This document shows, piece by piece, positions 22,245 through 32,500 of a stretch of DNA of 35,052 nt. This DNA comes from JARKQH01 sp964631605 (lineage in GTDB: Bacteria > Verrucomicrobiota > Verrucomicrobiia > Limisphaerales > UBA8199). The stretch spans positions 1 to 35,052 of the forward strand of contig CAZVYG010000056.1 of assembly GCA_964631605.1 (NCBI GenBank), read 5' to 3'. Numbering within the stretch: position 1 is the first letter of the stretch; each line of letters opens with the position of its first letter. A program made the position numbers and the translations under genes. The notes under the pieces are model-generated. The model saw only the letters and a program-made list of their open reading frames with translations, ran no database searches and was not told the origin of the DNA.

Positions 22245-23045
22245 CTAGTTGGGCCTTTTGGCGGGTGCCACGTAGCCCTGGTGCCAGGTAAAGCTCCAGA
22301 GCTTCTCCAGCCGGACGGGTTCAACATGGCCATCCGTAAAACTCATGTTGATTGCGCCCGGCAGCGGGCTGCCGGGCGGGTGGTTGCGGGGGGCGCTTTT
22401 GGGATTGAACTGGTGACGTGGAATCGTGAGGCGGGCCATGGTGGGAATGTTTTCCCCCAAAAACAGGTCGCGCGCCGGCGTGTCGGTCGGTCTTGGGTTC
22501 GCGCCGGTCACGATGTCGTCCATGAAGTTGGGCGTGGTCGAGGGTGAAGTGATTGTCGCATCGCGGACAAAGAACTTCTGTGGCTCGCCGGAATTATCCC
22601 AGCCCAGCGTGACCGCCACACTCACGTCGTAAAGCCAGTTGTTGATCCCGTAACTGCCCACAAAGACCGTTCCCAGGCGATTGGCCAGCCAGGCGCTGGC
22701 GGCGGTGCCCCAGACGTCACCGTTGGCCAAGGGCGGACGCGCGATGGTGTCGGGTTGCGACGCACCCGGACACGCCAGCACCTTGGGGTTGACATAGCTG
22801 GGCGCAAGCGAGCCAATCCAGATGCTGTTGTTTGCACCAAACCCCACCCGCCCGTGGTCCGCGACATACGAACTGGACGCGATCGTGAGCTGTTTGAGGT
22901 TGCTGATGCAGTTGATCTCCTTCGCCTTCTGCTTGGCTCTGGACAGTGCGGGCAGGAGCATCGCCGCCAGGATGGCGATGATGGCAATGACCACCAGCAG
23001 TTCAATGAGCGTGAAACCCCGGCTGAGACCTGATTTCTGTTTCAT
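22245..23045 (-). CDS. Prepilin-like protein with N-terminal methylation motif
   Basis: This 266-residue protein starts MKQKSGLSRGFTLIELLVVI, a type IV pilin/type II pseudopilin leader: cleavage after the glycine, methylation of the F, then a ~20-residue hydrophobic helix (LLVVIAIIAILAAMLLPALS) with the conserved glutamate at +5. The mature part carries RAKQKAKEINCISNLKQL and a C-terminal MSFTDGHVEPV motif, characteristic of the hugely expanded verrucomicrobial and planctomycetal pseudopilin families (H-X9-DG type). Their function is mostly unknown; surface or periplasmic structures are assumed. The frame upstream to 23267 is not used. It lies 115 bases downstream of the beta-strand-repeat gene. 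Confidence 0.93.
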   Translation of the reverse strand: MKQKSGLSRGFTLIELLVVIAIIAILAAMLLPALSRAKQKAKEINCISNLKQLTIASSSYVADHGRVGFGANNSIWIGSLAPSYVNPKVLACPGASQPDTIARPPLANGDVWGTAASAWLANRLGTVFVGSYGINNWLYDVSVAVTLGWDNSGEPQKFFVRDATITSPSTTPNFMDDIVTGANPRPTDTPARDLFLGENIPTMARLTIPRHQFNPKSAPRNHPPGSPLPGAINMSFTDGHVEPVRLEKLWSFTWHQGYVAPAKRPN

Positions 23046-23160
23046 TTGTAAGTATATAAACTCGTTTTTTGTTTTAAACCGACCGGCGCGAGCGGCCACC
23101 CCTGACCGCACCGCGCCGATGGAAACCCAACCACCTAACCCAACCCAAGCGACTCCTCCC

Positions 23161-26100
23161 TTACGGATAGGCCAGGCGGTAGAACACCGTCGGATTCGCC
23201 GGGTCAATCGGCACGGAAACCGCGTTGGTCGCGGCGGACCCCGGCCAGGTGGACCAGTTGGTGGCAATACCGACTCCCAGGCTGTTGGTCTGCACTTCCA
23301 GGCGCCAGCCGGTGTAGTCTGCGGGCCAGGACAAGTCGAGATTTGAACCGTTCACGACCGCTGTCAGGTTCGTCGGATTCGTGGCGATGCTTTGGATGAC
23401 CGACAGGGTGCCATTGCCCGGAGTCCAGTTCCACGTCAGGCCGGGTCCGAGCGCCGGCAGGCTGATGGCGTCGAAGTTGCCCACATAGTTTGTGGCGCTG
23501 AAGAGCTGGTAGCTCTGGCCACCGACCGGCGTTCCCTGGATGACGTTCACCGTCAGCGTGCCGCCGTAGTTCAGGGTGCCGATGCCCGTCACGCTGTCGC
23601 TGGTGGCGCTGGTGGCGTTGATTTCGATAATGGTGCCGCTGCCCGCAGCCAGGGTGAGGGTATTGCTCACGGTCAGCGTGCCGGGGGACGCGCCGGGCGA
23701 GAGGATGGCCCCGCTGGCGATGGTGACGGGCGCAGTGATGGCCCCCGTTCCCATCAGGGTCGTCCCCGCTGCGGCGACCAGACTGCTGCCGGTCCAGATC
23801 GGGCTGTCCACCCGGAGCGTGCCGTTGCTGATCGAGGTCTGGCCCGTGAGACTGCCGGCTCCCGTGAGCCGCAGTGTGCCGGAACCGAGTTTGCGCAATG
23901 AGCCGGCGCCCACCACCGGGCCCGCGATGGTGCCCGTGAAACCCTGCACGTTGATGAATTCCGCGGTGTTCACCAACTCAATCTGCCGATTTTGATTGAG
24001 CGTGATGTTGTCGGCGTCGAACCGCAGCCCCTGGATGGTGATGTCGCCAGCTCCCGTAATCCCGATCTCGCAGTTGCTGCGGATGCCGTTGGTCGCATTG
24101 CCGAGCGCGCCATCGCTGGTGAAGGCGAGGGTGCCCCGGCGAATTTCCGGGATCATCGTGAAGGTGTTGCTGGGATTATCGAGCAGGATGACCGGACGGT
24201 TGTTGTTGAGCTGCGGGTTCATCACGATGCGGGTGATCTGCCCCGCCGCGCCGCCGGAGATGCGGCCCGTAAAGCGGATCGTGGTCTGAAATTGCGGTTG
24301 ACTGTCCATCGAGAACTGGGTGGTCGTGGCGTTGGGGAGAACAATGTCGTTGGCCAGCACGTTGCTGGTGCCTGGGGCGGGGTAGAAGTTGAGCGCGCCG
24401 CCGCCGAAGTCGTCAATGATCACCGGTCCGGCACCCAGACCTTGGAAGTCATGCACCTGGACGATGCCCTGCTTGATGAAGGTGCCTCCGGAGTAGGAAT
24501 TACTCGCGGTGACCAGCAGCGCGCCGATGGTGTCATTCGTCAGTGCTCCCGGACCGGAAATGGCCCCAGCCAGGCTCACGGGACCCGTGCCGATGTTGAC
24601 GATGCCACCCTGGTTGTGAACGGCGCTGCTGAGGGTGGCTGCGCCGGTCCGGTTGATGACCAGCGTGGTGTTGTTGGTCACGATGCCCGTGCCCAGGGAA
24701 CCGCCCGGAGCGATGCCGTCACCCAGGGAAAGCACGCCCGCGCTGATCACGGTGGGGCCGGTGATGGCGTTATCGGAGGTCACATACAGGGTGCCGGTGG
24801 ATTGCTTGGTCACCGAGCCGGGGCCGCTGATGAAATTGGTCAGGGTTTGGTCCTGTCCGTTGGCGATGATCAGGGCGGCGTTGTTTGTGATCTCGGCGCT
24901 GAGCGCACCGTTGGTGACGCCGTCACCCAGCCGCAATATTCCGCCATTCAAGAAAACCTTTCCAGTGAAGGTGTTCGTGTTCAGCACGGTGAGCGTGCCG
25001 CTGCCACTCTTGAGGAGGGCCGTGCCGCCGGTGATGTCGCCGGCGCCGGTAAAGGTGTAGTTTGAGGAACCGGTGACGGTGACCGCCGCCGGGGCCACCA
25101 GGGCCGCAATGTTCACCACCGGATTGGTCGCCCCGATCGTGTCGAACGTCACGGTATTGCCGTCGGCAAAGGTCGAAGGCACCGCTCCGTTAAGCCAGGT
25201 GGTCGAGGTGCCGATGTCCCAGAGGTTGCCGACGCCGTCGCCCGTCCAAGTCAGATTGGGAACGGCGCTGACAACCAGTTCAAGTTGGTTGCCGTTGAAC
25301 TGGAGCCTATCGAGCGGATTGGCACCGGTGAGGTTAAGGTTGCCCGCGCTGCCGAGGAGGGAGCCGGTGCATTTCGCGAGCACATACGTGCCGCTGCCGA
25401 GTGTGCCGGCGATTTTGTTCACGCTGACGGTGACTCCGGGGGAACTGAAGTCCAGGTCGCCGTTGACGACGAGCTGGTCGTTGCCGCTGCCCGGCGTGTT
25501 GGAGAGATCAAAGGCCAGCGTGCCCCCATAGACCATCAGGTTGCCGTTGGTAATCGTCAGGGTGCCCGCGGCGCCAATCGCGCCAGGGTTCACGGTGCTA
25601 CTGGTCATCGTGACTGCGCCCGTGACGACGCCGGAACCGGTCAGGGAAGCGCTGTTAAGGTTGAAGAAGCCGCCCGCCGCGGTGACATCCGCCACGCCGT
25701 CCACGGTGACGAGCCCGGTACCCCAGGAAGCGCTGGCGCCACTGACCAGCCGCCCCCCGGATTGCACGGTGCAGTTGCCAGAGCCCAGGAATCCGTTTAG
25801 TTCAAACAAGCCGCCATTCTGCACCGTGACGGTGTTGGTTCCCGTCTGGCCGTTGAGGATGAACTTGGCGCCGCTTTGCACAGTCACCGGCGAACCACCC
25901 GGGGTGCCATCCACCCGGAGACCGCCCATGTTGCCATCAATCTGCAAGACGCCGGACGCCACCGTGGTCGGCCCGGAGAACGCGTGGGTGGCGCCGCTCA
26001 GGGTGAGGTGGCCGCCGCCCACCTTGCGCAAGCCCGTGAAGCTCGGATACGGTGTGCCCAGTCCGGAGTCGTTGTTCCAGTCGTTGATCGTGCCGGCGAA

Positions 26101-28569
26101 GGTGGACGACGTGTTGAGCGCGCCCACTTCGAGAATGACGAGACCGGAGCGGCGGTATTTGGTCCAGAGGGTGCCGCCCGCCCCGCGCAATTCACCCATG
26201 TAGCAGGTGCCGTTGTTGAGATTGTTCATCAAGAAATGGCGGGTGCCCCCGTTGAATTCAAACACCGCGTTGGAACTGCCGGTGACGATCGTCGTCTCAT
26301 CGTTCTGCCCCATGAAAAAGGCGCCGTTCCCCACCCCGTTGATGATGAGCGTGCCGTTGAAACCGGTCATGTCGCCACGTTGGGTGAAACCGTAGGTGTT
26401 GGGAACAGAGAGCGCCACGGTGTTGCCGCCCGTGATCGCGCCCACCCACGTCACGGTCGTGTTCGCCGCCCCGCCGACGACAAGGTTGTTGCTCGTGCCG
26501 ACGAAGGTCAGGTTGTTCGTGTAAGGAGTGGCCGTGGCGAAAGAAAGCGTGGCGTTGCTCATCGTGACCGGATTAACCGTCGAAACCACGGTGCCGCCCA
26601 ATGGCCCGGCACCATTGAGGGTCAAGGTGCCGCCGTTGACCCGGACGCCATTGGTCAGCCGGTTGGCCCCGCTCAACGTGAGTGTGCCCGCGCCCAGCTT
26701 GGTGAAGCCCTGCGTGCCCTGAAGCGAGGCGCTGATCGTGGTGTTCTGCCCGCTGCCGACAATAATGCTCGGGGAACCGCTGCTGACGGCGAGAATATTG
26801 GTCCCGGTGGCGAGCGTCCAGTTGTTGTCTTGCGACAAGTCGCCGAAGATCATGTGACCGATGGTCAGGTTGGGGCTGTTGACGGTCACGGTCCGCGCTG
26901 CCGTGATGTCCAGCGTGCTGAAGTCCGCAATGTTGTCCACGTTTGTCGCGATCACCCCGCCCAGCCAATTGGCTGAATTGGTCCAACTGCCGCCGAGCAG
27001 GTTGGTCCAGGTCGCCACCGTGCCGAACAGCGGGCTGCCAGTCACGGTCAGGGTCACGTTGCTGGTCGTGGTGTTCAAGGTGATTCCCGGATAGGCCGTG
27101 TTCAGTGAGAAATTCCCCGCGCCAGCCTTGGAGGCGAACGTGAACAGCGTGTAGGTGCCATTGACAAGCAGCGGTCCGGTCTGGTTGAGGGTGATGACCG
27201 AGTTCGCGTTCAGCGTCAGGCTGCCGCCCACGTTGATTCGGTCGTTGGCACCGGGGACAACCCCAAGGTCCAGGGTAAAGGCCTGGCCGTTGAGGGTGAG
27301 ATTGTTATTGAACGCCAGCGTGCCGACGGTGCCGGCGCCGCCGGGGACGATGCTCGCGCCCGAGGGGACCGATAGGTTGCCCTTGACGGTGCCGTTGCCG
27401 GTAAGCGTGGCACTGGGATTGACCGTCAGCCCGGCCGCGGTGGCGTCCAGCGTGGAGCCTGCGCCCAGGGAAATCAGCGTGCTCCCGGCAATGGAACCCG
27501 AACCGCCCAAAATCAACCGCGCCCCCGCTCCCAACACGGTGCTGCCCGTATAGGTGTGCGCGCCGGTGAAGGTCACGGTGTTGGTCCCCGAAAGCGTGAC
27601 CGACTGCGCCCCGGTGATGCCGTTGGCGTCGGCGCAACTGACCGTGTAAGTGAGCGCGTTGTTCTGAAAAGTGACGTTCACGCCGGAGACCCCACCCGCG
27701 CCGATCGCGACCGAGGTGGTCGCCGGTGCGCTGGTGCCGGTGCCGTCCGTGTCCGCGAAATACACCTCGGTCTGGCCGAGGCCTTTGAGGCCCTGAAAAC
27801 TCAGGCCCGTAAAGTTGGCGGAACTGTTGTCACTGTCCGCCCAGTTGCCGCTGGTGGTGCCGCTCCAGACGGCCGTCACATCACGCACGGAGATGGCGTT
27901 CATCTGCACCAGCCCAACGTTGGTGGCCGGCAGCGAGAAACTGTCGAGGATGAAACTCTGCGAGGAACTGTCAGCCGTGAACTTGCCGAGGATGTATTGA
28001 CCCAGCCCGCCGTTGACGCGCGTGGTGTTGAACACCAGCAGATTGGTGGCCCCACCGAAGCCGTCGTAGATCCACTCCGCCCGGTTCGTGGTGACGCCCG
28101 AACGCGGATCGCCCACCCAAACCTGCACGGCATATTTCCCGCCGGGTAGCAGGTTGTTAAGCGTCACGGTGGCCAGACCGGAGTTGGCGACGTTGTAAAA
28201 GACCGCCCCGACGAGCACGCCCCGATAAGCCGGCGAAAGGCTTGCGAACGGTGCTGCGGTGGTGGTGAAGGCGCTGGCGTTGACGACGTTGAACCCGCTC
28301 AGGGCAAGGTTGCCACCGCCGAGGGTGCCGGTGAGTGGGGTGAACGCCACGCCGTTGACCGTCTGCGCGGTGGACCAGCTATAGGCGTAGCCGCCGCCCA
28401 GGTTGAAGACATCCGTGTCGCCCGCGCAAGTGGCGGGCAGGCTGAAGGTGATGCCGGCTGCCCGGCTGTTCGACGGGCAAAACAGTACCGCCAGGCCCAG
28501 GAAGACGGCAAGGAGGGCGAGCGGATTGTCGGAGGGAAGCCGGCTTCTGAGGTTGATCTGGTTTTTCAT
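23161..28569 (-). CDS. Giant secreted protein with autotransporter-associated beta-strand repeats
   Basis: This 1802-residue protein has a signal peptide of about 38 residues (LALLAVFLGLAVLF, ending NSRA). An N-terminal domain (residues ~39-235) binds no recognised ligand. At least seven PATR-type repeats follow, for example GTLTLSGANRLTNGVRVNGG, HLTLSGATHAFSGPTTVASG, TLTVLNTNTFTGKVFLNGG, TLYVTSDNAITGPTVISAG and TLRLTGAGSLTGQTSISNG, spread through a Gly/Thr/Asn-rich predicted beta-helix with only one cysteine-containing loop region. There is no C-terminal beta-barrel, so it is not a true autotransporter. Instead the last ~70 residues (NGSNLDLSWPADYTGWRLEV ... VFYRLAYP) match a short beta-sandwich end that I recall on many verrucomicrobial surface proteins. 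Adhesion, matrix or glycan binding is plausible. Confidence 0.92.
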   Translation of the reverse strand: MKNQINLRSRLPSDNPLALLAVFLGLAVLFCPSNSRAAGITFSLPATCAGDTDVFNLGGGYAYSWSTAQTVNGVAFTPLTGTLGGGNLALSGFNVVNASAFTTTAAPFASLSPAYRGVLVGAVFYNVANSGLATVTLNNLLPGGKYAVQVWVGDPRSGVTTNRAEWIYDGFGGATNLLVFNTTRVNGGLGQYILGKFTADSSSQSFILDSFSLPATNVGLVQMNAISVRDVTAVWSGTTSGNWADSDNSSANFTGLSFQGLKGLGQTEVYFADTDGTGTSAPATTSVAIGAGGVSGVNVTFQNNALTYTVSCADANGITGAQSVTLSGTNTVTFTGAHTYTGSTVLGAGARLILGGSGSIAGSTLISLGAGSTLDATAAGLTVNPSATLTGNGTVKGNLSVPSGASIVPGGAGTVGTLAFNNNLTLNGQAFTLDLGVVPGANDRINVGGSLTLNANSVITLNQTGPLLVNGTYTLFTFASKAGAGNFSLNTAYPGITLNTTTSNVTLTVTGSPLFGTVATWTNLLGGSWTNSANWLGGVIATNVDNIADFSTLDITAARTVTVNSPNLTIGHMIFGDLSQDNNWTLATGTNILAVSSGSPSIIVGSGQNTTISASLQGTQGFTKLGAGTLTLSGANRLTNGVRVNGGTLTLNGAGPLGGTVVSTVNPVTMSNATLSFATATPYTNNLTFVGTSNNLVVGGAANTTVTWVGAITGGNTVALSVPNTYGFTQRGDMTGFNGTLIINGVGNGAFFMGQNDETTIVTGSSNAVFEFNGGTRHFLMNNLNNGTCYMGELRGAGGTLWTKYRRSGLVILEVGALNTSSTFAGTINDWNNDSGLGTPYPSFTGLRKVGGGHLTLSGATHAFSGPTTVASGVLQIDGNMGGLRVDGTPGGSPVTVQSGAKFILNGQTGTNTVTVQNGGLFELNGFLGSGNCTVQSGGRLVSGASASWGTGLVTVDGVADVTAAGGFFNLNSASLTGSGVVTGAVTMTSSTVNPGAIGAAGTLTITNGNLMVYGGTLAFDLSNTPGSGNDQLVVNGDLDFSSPGVTVSVNKIAGTLGSGTYVLAKCTGSLLGSAGNLNLTGANPLDRLQFNGNQLELVVSAVPNLTWTGDGVGNLWDIGTSTTWLNGAVPSTFADGNTVTFDTIGATNPVVNIAALVAPAAVTVTGSSNYTFTGAGDITGGTALLKSGSGTLTVLNTNTFTGKVFLNGGILRLGDGVTNGALSAEITNNAALIIANGQDQTLTNFISGPGSVTKQSTGTLYVTSDNAITGPTVISAGVLSLGDGIAPGGSLGTGIVTNNTTLVINRTGAATLSSAVHNQGGIVNIGTGPVSLAGAISGPGALTNDTIGALLVTASNSYSGGTFIKQGIVQVHDFQGLGAGPVIIDDFGGGALNFYPAPGTSNVLANDIVLPNATTTQFSMDSQPQFQTTIRFTGRISGGAAGQITRIVMNPQLNNNRPVILLDNPSNTFTMIPEIRRGTLAFTSDGALGNATNGIRSNCEIGITGAGDITIQGLRFDADNITLNQNRQIELVNTAEFINVQGFTGTIAGPVVGAGSLRKLGSGTLRLTGAGSLTGQTSISNGTLRVDSPIWTGSSLVAAAGTTLMGTGAITAPVTIASGAILSPGASPGTLTVSNTLTLAAGSGTIIEINATSATSDSVTGIGTLNYGGTLTVNVIQGTPVGGQSYQLFSATNYVGNFDAISLPALGPGLTWNWTPGNGTLSVIQSIATNPTNLTAVVNGSNLDLSWPADYTGWRLEVQTNSLGVGIATNWSTWPGSAATNAVSVPIDPANPTVFYRLAYP

Positions 28570-28723
28570 ACGTTTTTGTTTCGGGTGGACGTTGATGTTT
28601 ATCGGTCGTACGAACTACCATTTTCTAATCCTTTCTCCCCGCGGCCGCTATCCTCCAAATGGGCGAACTTGGGGCGAAGGGCACAAAAGTCCCCGGACCC
28701 GGCCAGCGTGGAAACGGAACCGG

Positions 28724-29380
28724 TCAACGTCCAGTCGAGGGGGGGGCAGGCACTGGATTGCCCAGGTAGTGGGCAACCGCTCCGGCCCGCGAACGGACGT
28801 GCAGCTTGTCGTAGATGTGTCCCAGATGCGTGTGAATGGTCGTCGCACCAAGATTCAGGCGCGCGGCGATCTCCTTGTTGGTGTAGCCCGCCGCGAGCAG
28901 TTCCAACACCTCGCGCTCCCGGCGGCTCAAGCTGGCGTCAACACCCGACAGGGGAGCCGGTTTCTGGAACGATTCGACGACCATGCGGGCAATCTCGCCG
29001 GTCATCGGAGCGCCGCCCTGGAGCACGTCCTTGATGGCTTCCAGCAACTTGGCGGGCGGGGTGCGCTTGAGCAGGTAGCCGCGCGCGCCCGCCTGCAGCG
29101 CCTTGAACACCCTTTCGGTGTCGCTATAAACCGTGAGCATGATGACCGGCACGCCTGGCAGCCGCTCCTTGAACCACGCCGTGCATTCGACGCCCGAGTG
29201 GTTGGGCAGGTGAATGTCCATCAGAATGACATCCGGCTCGGCGGCGGGGAATTCCTTCAAGGCGTCCTCGGCGCAATTGCACGCGCAGACACAACGAAAT
29301 CCCGGGGACGTGTCAATCACCTGCTGGAGCAGCCGGCGCACTTCGGCGTCATCTTCTACAATGGCAACTTTCGTAATCAT
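28724..29380 (-). CDS. NarL/LuxR-type response regulator
   Basis: This 218-residue protein has a receiver domain at residues 1-120 with the acidic pair in VAIVEDDAEV, phospho-acceptor D55 in VILMDIHLPN, the switch threonine in VIMLTVYSD and the lysine in GARGYLLKRTPP. Residues about 149-205 hold the LuxR helix-turn-helix (LSRREREVLELLAAGYTNKE, ATTIHTHLGHIYDKLHV). The start ATG 29380 (MITKVAIVEDD) follows the 3' end of the sensor kinase gene by 135 bases, so they are a pair. Downstream, 154 bases away, is the beta-strand-repeat gene in the same direction, a plausible target. The C-terminal proline-rich tail is not part of the fold. Confidence 0.95.
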   Translation of the reverse strand: MITKVAIVEDDAEVRRLLQQVIDTSPGFRCVCACNCAEDALKEFPAAEPDVILMDIHLPNHSGVECTAWFKERLPGVPVIMLTVYSDTERVFKALQAGARGYLLKRTPPAKLLEAIKDVLQGGAPMTGEIARMVVESFQKPAPLSGVDASLSRREREVLELLAAGYTNKEIAARLNLGATTIHTHLGHIYDKLHVRSRAGAVAHYLGNPVPAPPSTGR

Positions 29381-29515
29381 GGTGTTAATGCCTGCAAATG
29401 AGTTCCCGTCCCTCACTGCCGCCGGGCGGGCGTCCCTCGTTCGGGAAAACCCGCACCGGCCATTGTCAACCCGCCGCGAAATGGTCGCCATCCACCAATC
29501 GGGTGATTCTGGCAG

Positions 29516-32500
29516 TCAGAACGGCAGGGCGAAACGCACCCGGCAACCTTTTCCCGGCTGGCTTTCAATGGCACATTCGCCGCCGACTTCCTTCAAGCGT
29601 TCCTGCATATTGGCCAGTCCATTCCGTCGGCCGCTGGACTGCGTCAGGTCAAAGCCGCGTCCGTCATCCTCCACCGTAACGATGAGGGTGCGCTGGCTGC
29701 AACGGAGCGTCAGCCAAATCTCGGCTGCGCCCGAGTGTTTTGCCACGTTATTGCAAGCCTCTTTGATCGCCAGCAACAAGTTGTGACGGGCCTGCGCGCC
29801 CAAGGTTGCTTCCGGCAGACCGGTTTGCACGTCCGCCCGGCAGCGGGTGTCTGAAGTCTCGAAGAACTCACTGGCAAAATGCTGGAGATAACTGGCCAGG
29901 CTCGCCACCGAATCGTGGCGCGGGTTGATGGTCCAGACGATTTCATCCATCGCCCGGATGAGTTGATTGACCTTACGGTTCATGCCCGCCAGGTGGCTGC
30001 GTAAATCGCAGGTGGGAACCGTTTCCCGCCCGGCCAGTTCGCAATCCAGGTTGAGCCGGGTGAGGTGGGCGCCAATGTCATCGTGCAGGTCCTGGGCGAT
30101 GCGCCGGCGTTCCTTTTCGAGCGCCCGTTGCGCTTCCAGTTCCTGCAGCCGCCGCCGGAGTTTGTTACGTTCCATTTGCCGCACGGTCAGGGCCAGGGCG
30201 ACCAGGACCAGCAGCCCCGCCGAGACCTTCGCCCAGCCGCGTTCCCAGACGCGCGGGACCACCTGCAAGGTCAGCGGCTGCGCGATTTCATGCCACACGC
30301 CATCCGTTCCGCCTGCCATCACCCGAAAGGCATAGTTGCCCGGCGGCAAATGATTGTAATACGCCGCCCTTTGACCGCCCGCATCCACCCAAGCCGAATC
30401 CAGCCCGTCGAGGCGGTATCGGAATCGCAACCGCCCCGGATTCAGCAGGCTGGGGGTGGTGTAATGAAACTCAAACCGTGCGGCCCCCGATTTCACGCGC
30501 AAGCCGTCCGCCGTTCCCCCGTCCCAACGCCGGCCATCCACTTGCACTTCCTCCATGATCACCGGTCGAATCGGTTGCACCATCGCCAATGCCGCCGGAT
30601 CAAATACCGCCAGCGCATATTGATTCGGAAACCACAAACGCCCGTCCGGCGACCGGGCGACCGTGGGCTGACCGACCCCCGAACCCATCTTGGAATCCAG
30701 CCCATCGTCGGTGGACAGGCGCCAGAATAGCAACGGCGGACTGCTCCCTGGAGTGAAGGTGTCAAAATTCTTCTTCGGACAGCCGAAGAAACCGTTGTCG
30801 GAACTGAACCACAAGTTGCCGGCAGAATCTTCGATGATGGCATGGATCATCCCGCTAGGCAGCCCTTCGGCGGTGGACCAGTGCTCAAACTTGCCGTCCT
30901 TGAGACGGAACAAACCATCGCCCCAGGTGGCAATCCAGAGCGGGCCATCGGCATCGGCAAGCAATGCCCGGATGTTTTTTTCGCCCGCCCACTGCCCCGC
31001 GCCATGGCGCTCAAACCGGCCCCCGACCCGGCGCAACAACCCATGCCCGGCGCTGGCCAGCCACAAGTCCCCATTTGGGTCTTCCACAATCGCCTTGAGA
31101 TAGCTTCCCACCACCCCCCGGTCTGGTCCGAAGACCTGGCAGCCTTCCGCCTCCAGACACGCCAAGCCTTCCCGGGTGCCCACCCACAGACGACCTGCGC
31201 GGTCTTCGGTGAGGGAATCCACACAGGAACTCAAGGCGCGCGGTCCGTTAACGCGCTCGAACTTCCCCCCCTTGAACTGAAACAAACCGCTCCAGGTGCC
31301 GACCCAGAGGTTGGTGTGGCGGTCTTCGAAGATCACGCCGATGCGTTCGTCCGTCAGACCCTCCCCTGCGCCGAAGTGTTCTAATTCACCCGCCCGCCAG
31401 CGATAGACCCCGGTGTCACTGGTGCCGATCCAGACATTCTGATCCGACGCGACGCAGACCGTGAAGACGCGGCTCTGTTCCGGCGCGGGGTGCGGCGAGA
31501 TGATTTTTACCGGACGCCGCCTGATCTGCTGCAACTGATCGCTTCGAAAGAAGCTGACCCACACCGAGCCGTCCATGTCTTCAGCGAGGGCTTCCACGGC
31601 GATTTGCTTGGCGACTCCCCAGGCGGACAGGGGTTGCCAGGGCTGACCGGGTTCGCGGTAAAACAAACCCGCGTTGAGGGTTCCCAACCAGACTACTCCG
31701 GCCCTGTCCTCCAAAAGCGTGCGCACGTTGGGGCTCATGGTCAGATGGGGCCACGGATAGTTCGGCAGTTCCGTCCATTGTCCGTTCTTGAGCAGCAGCA
31801 CCTGCCCGCCGCGGCCTTGCGACGGCGCTCGATACGTGGTGGCCACCCACAAGCCACCGGCCATGCTTTTGGCCAGCACCCTGATGGCTGAACCCGGCGC
31901 CACCGGCACAACTTGCGTCTTCCACCGGCTGCCATCGAAGCTGGCCAGTCTCCCGTCGGCCAGGGCAAAAACCTGCCCACTGTCCGTGGCCACCACCTGC
32001 GAAACTGCGCTGGCCGGCAGGCCATTGCTGATGCCGAAAAGGTCGCAAACACCTTCTCGCAAACGCCCCACTCCGGCTCCCTGCGTCGCCAACCAGATGG
32101 CCCCGCTCGCGTCCGCCACCATCGCGTTCAGCGGTTTGCCCCGGATTTCCGGACTGAGTTCCACCGGCAAGAACCTTCCGCCTCGAAGTCGCGCCATCGT
32201 GCCAGCCGCCGTCCCCACCCACAGGTCGCCGCTCGCATCCACCGTCAGGCAGGTGGCCTGGTTGTCGCCGAGCGCGGGCGTGTTGTTTGTGGTGAAAACG
32301 ACAAACCGCACGCCGTCAAAACGCGCCAGTCCGGCGCTGGTGGCAATCCATAGATAACCTTCCGGGGTGCGCGTGAGATCCCTGAGTGATGCCGCCGGCA
32401 TTCCATCATCGCTATCCCAGGTTCGGAGCAGAAACTCAGGCAGGACTACGTCTTTGGCGGCCCAGCAGGAGAGTGCCAGGCCCAGCCACGGCACGGCAGC

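Noticed and set aside
23992..26976. Several 350-residue plus-strand frames opposite the beta-strand-repeat gene
   Set aside because: They are antisense readings of Gly/Thr/Asn/Val-rich repeats, have no start context or motifs, and the minus-strand frame is continuous for 1802 codons with a signal peptide.
23161..28569. A classical autotransporter
   Set aside because: Although the repeats are of the autotransporter-associated type, the C-terminus is a short beta-sandwich ending FYRLAYP, not a 12-strand barrel with a terminal aromatic.
28606..28613. 8-bp palindrome TCGTACGA upstream of the beta-strand-repeat gene as a response-regulator site
   Set aside because: An 8-bp palindrome is expected by chance in a gap of this size, and no second copy was seen near the regulator or kinase genes.
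29464..29469. A perfect TTGACA on the minus strand between the sensor kinase and response regulator genes
   Set aside because: No acceptable -10 sequence follows at 16-19 bases, so it is not called as a promoter.
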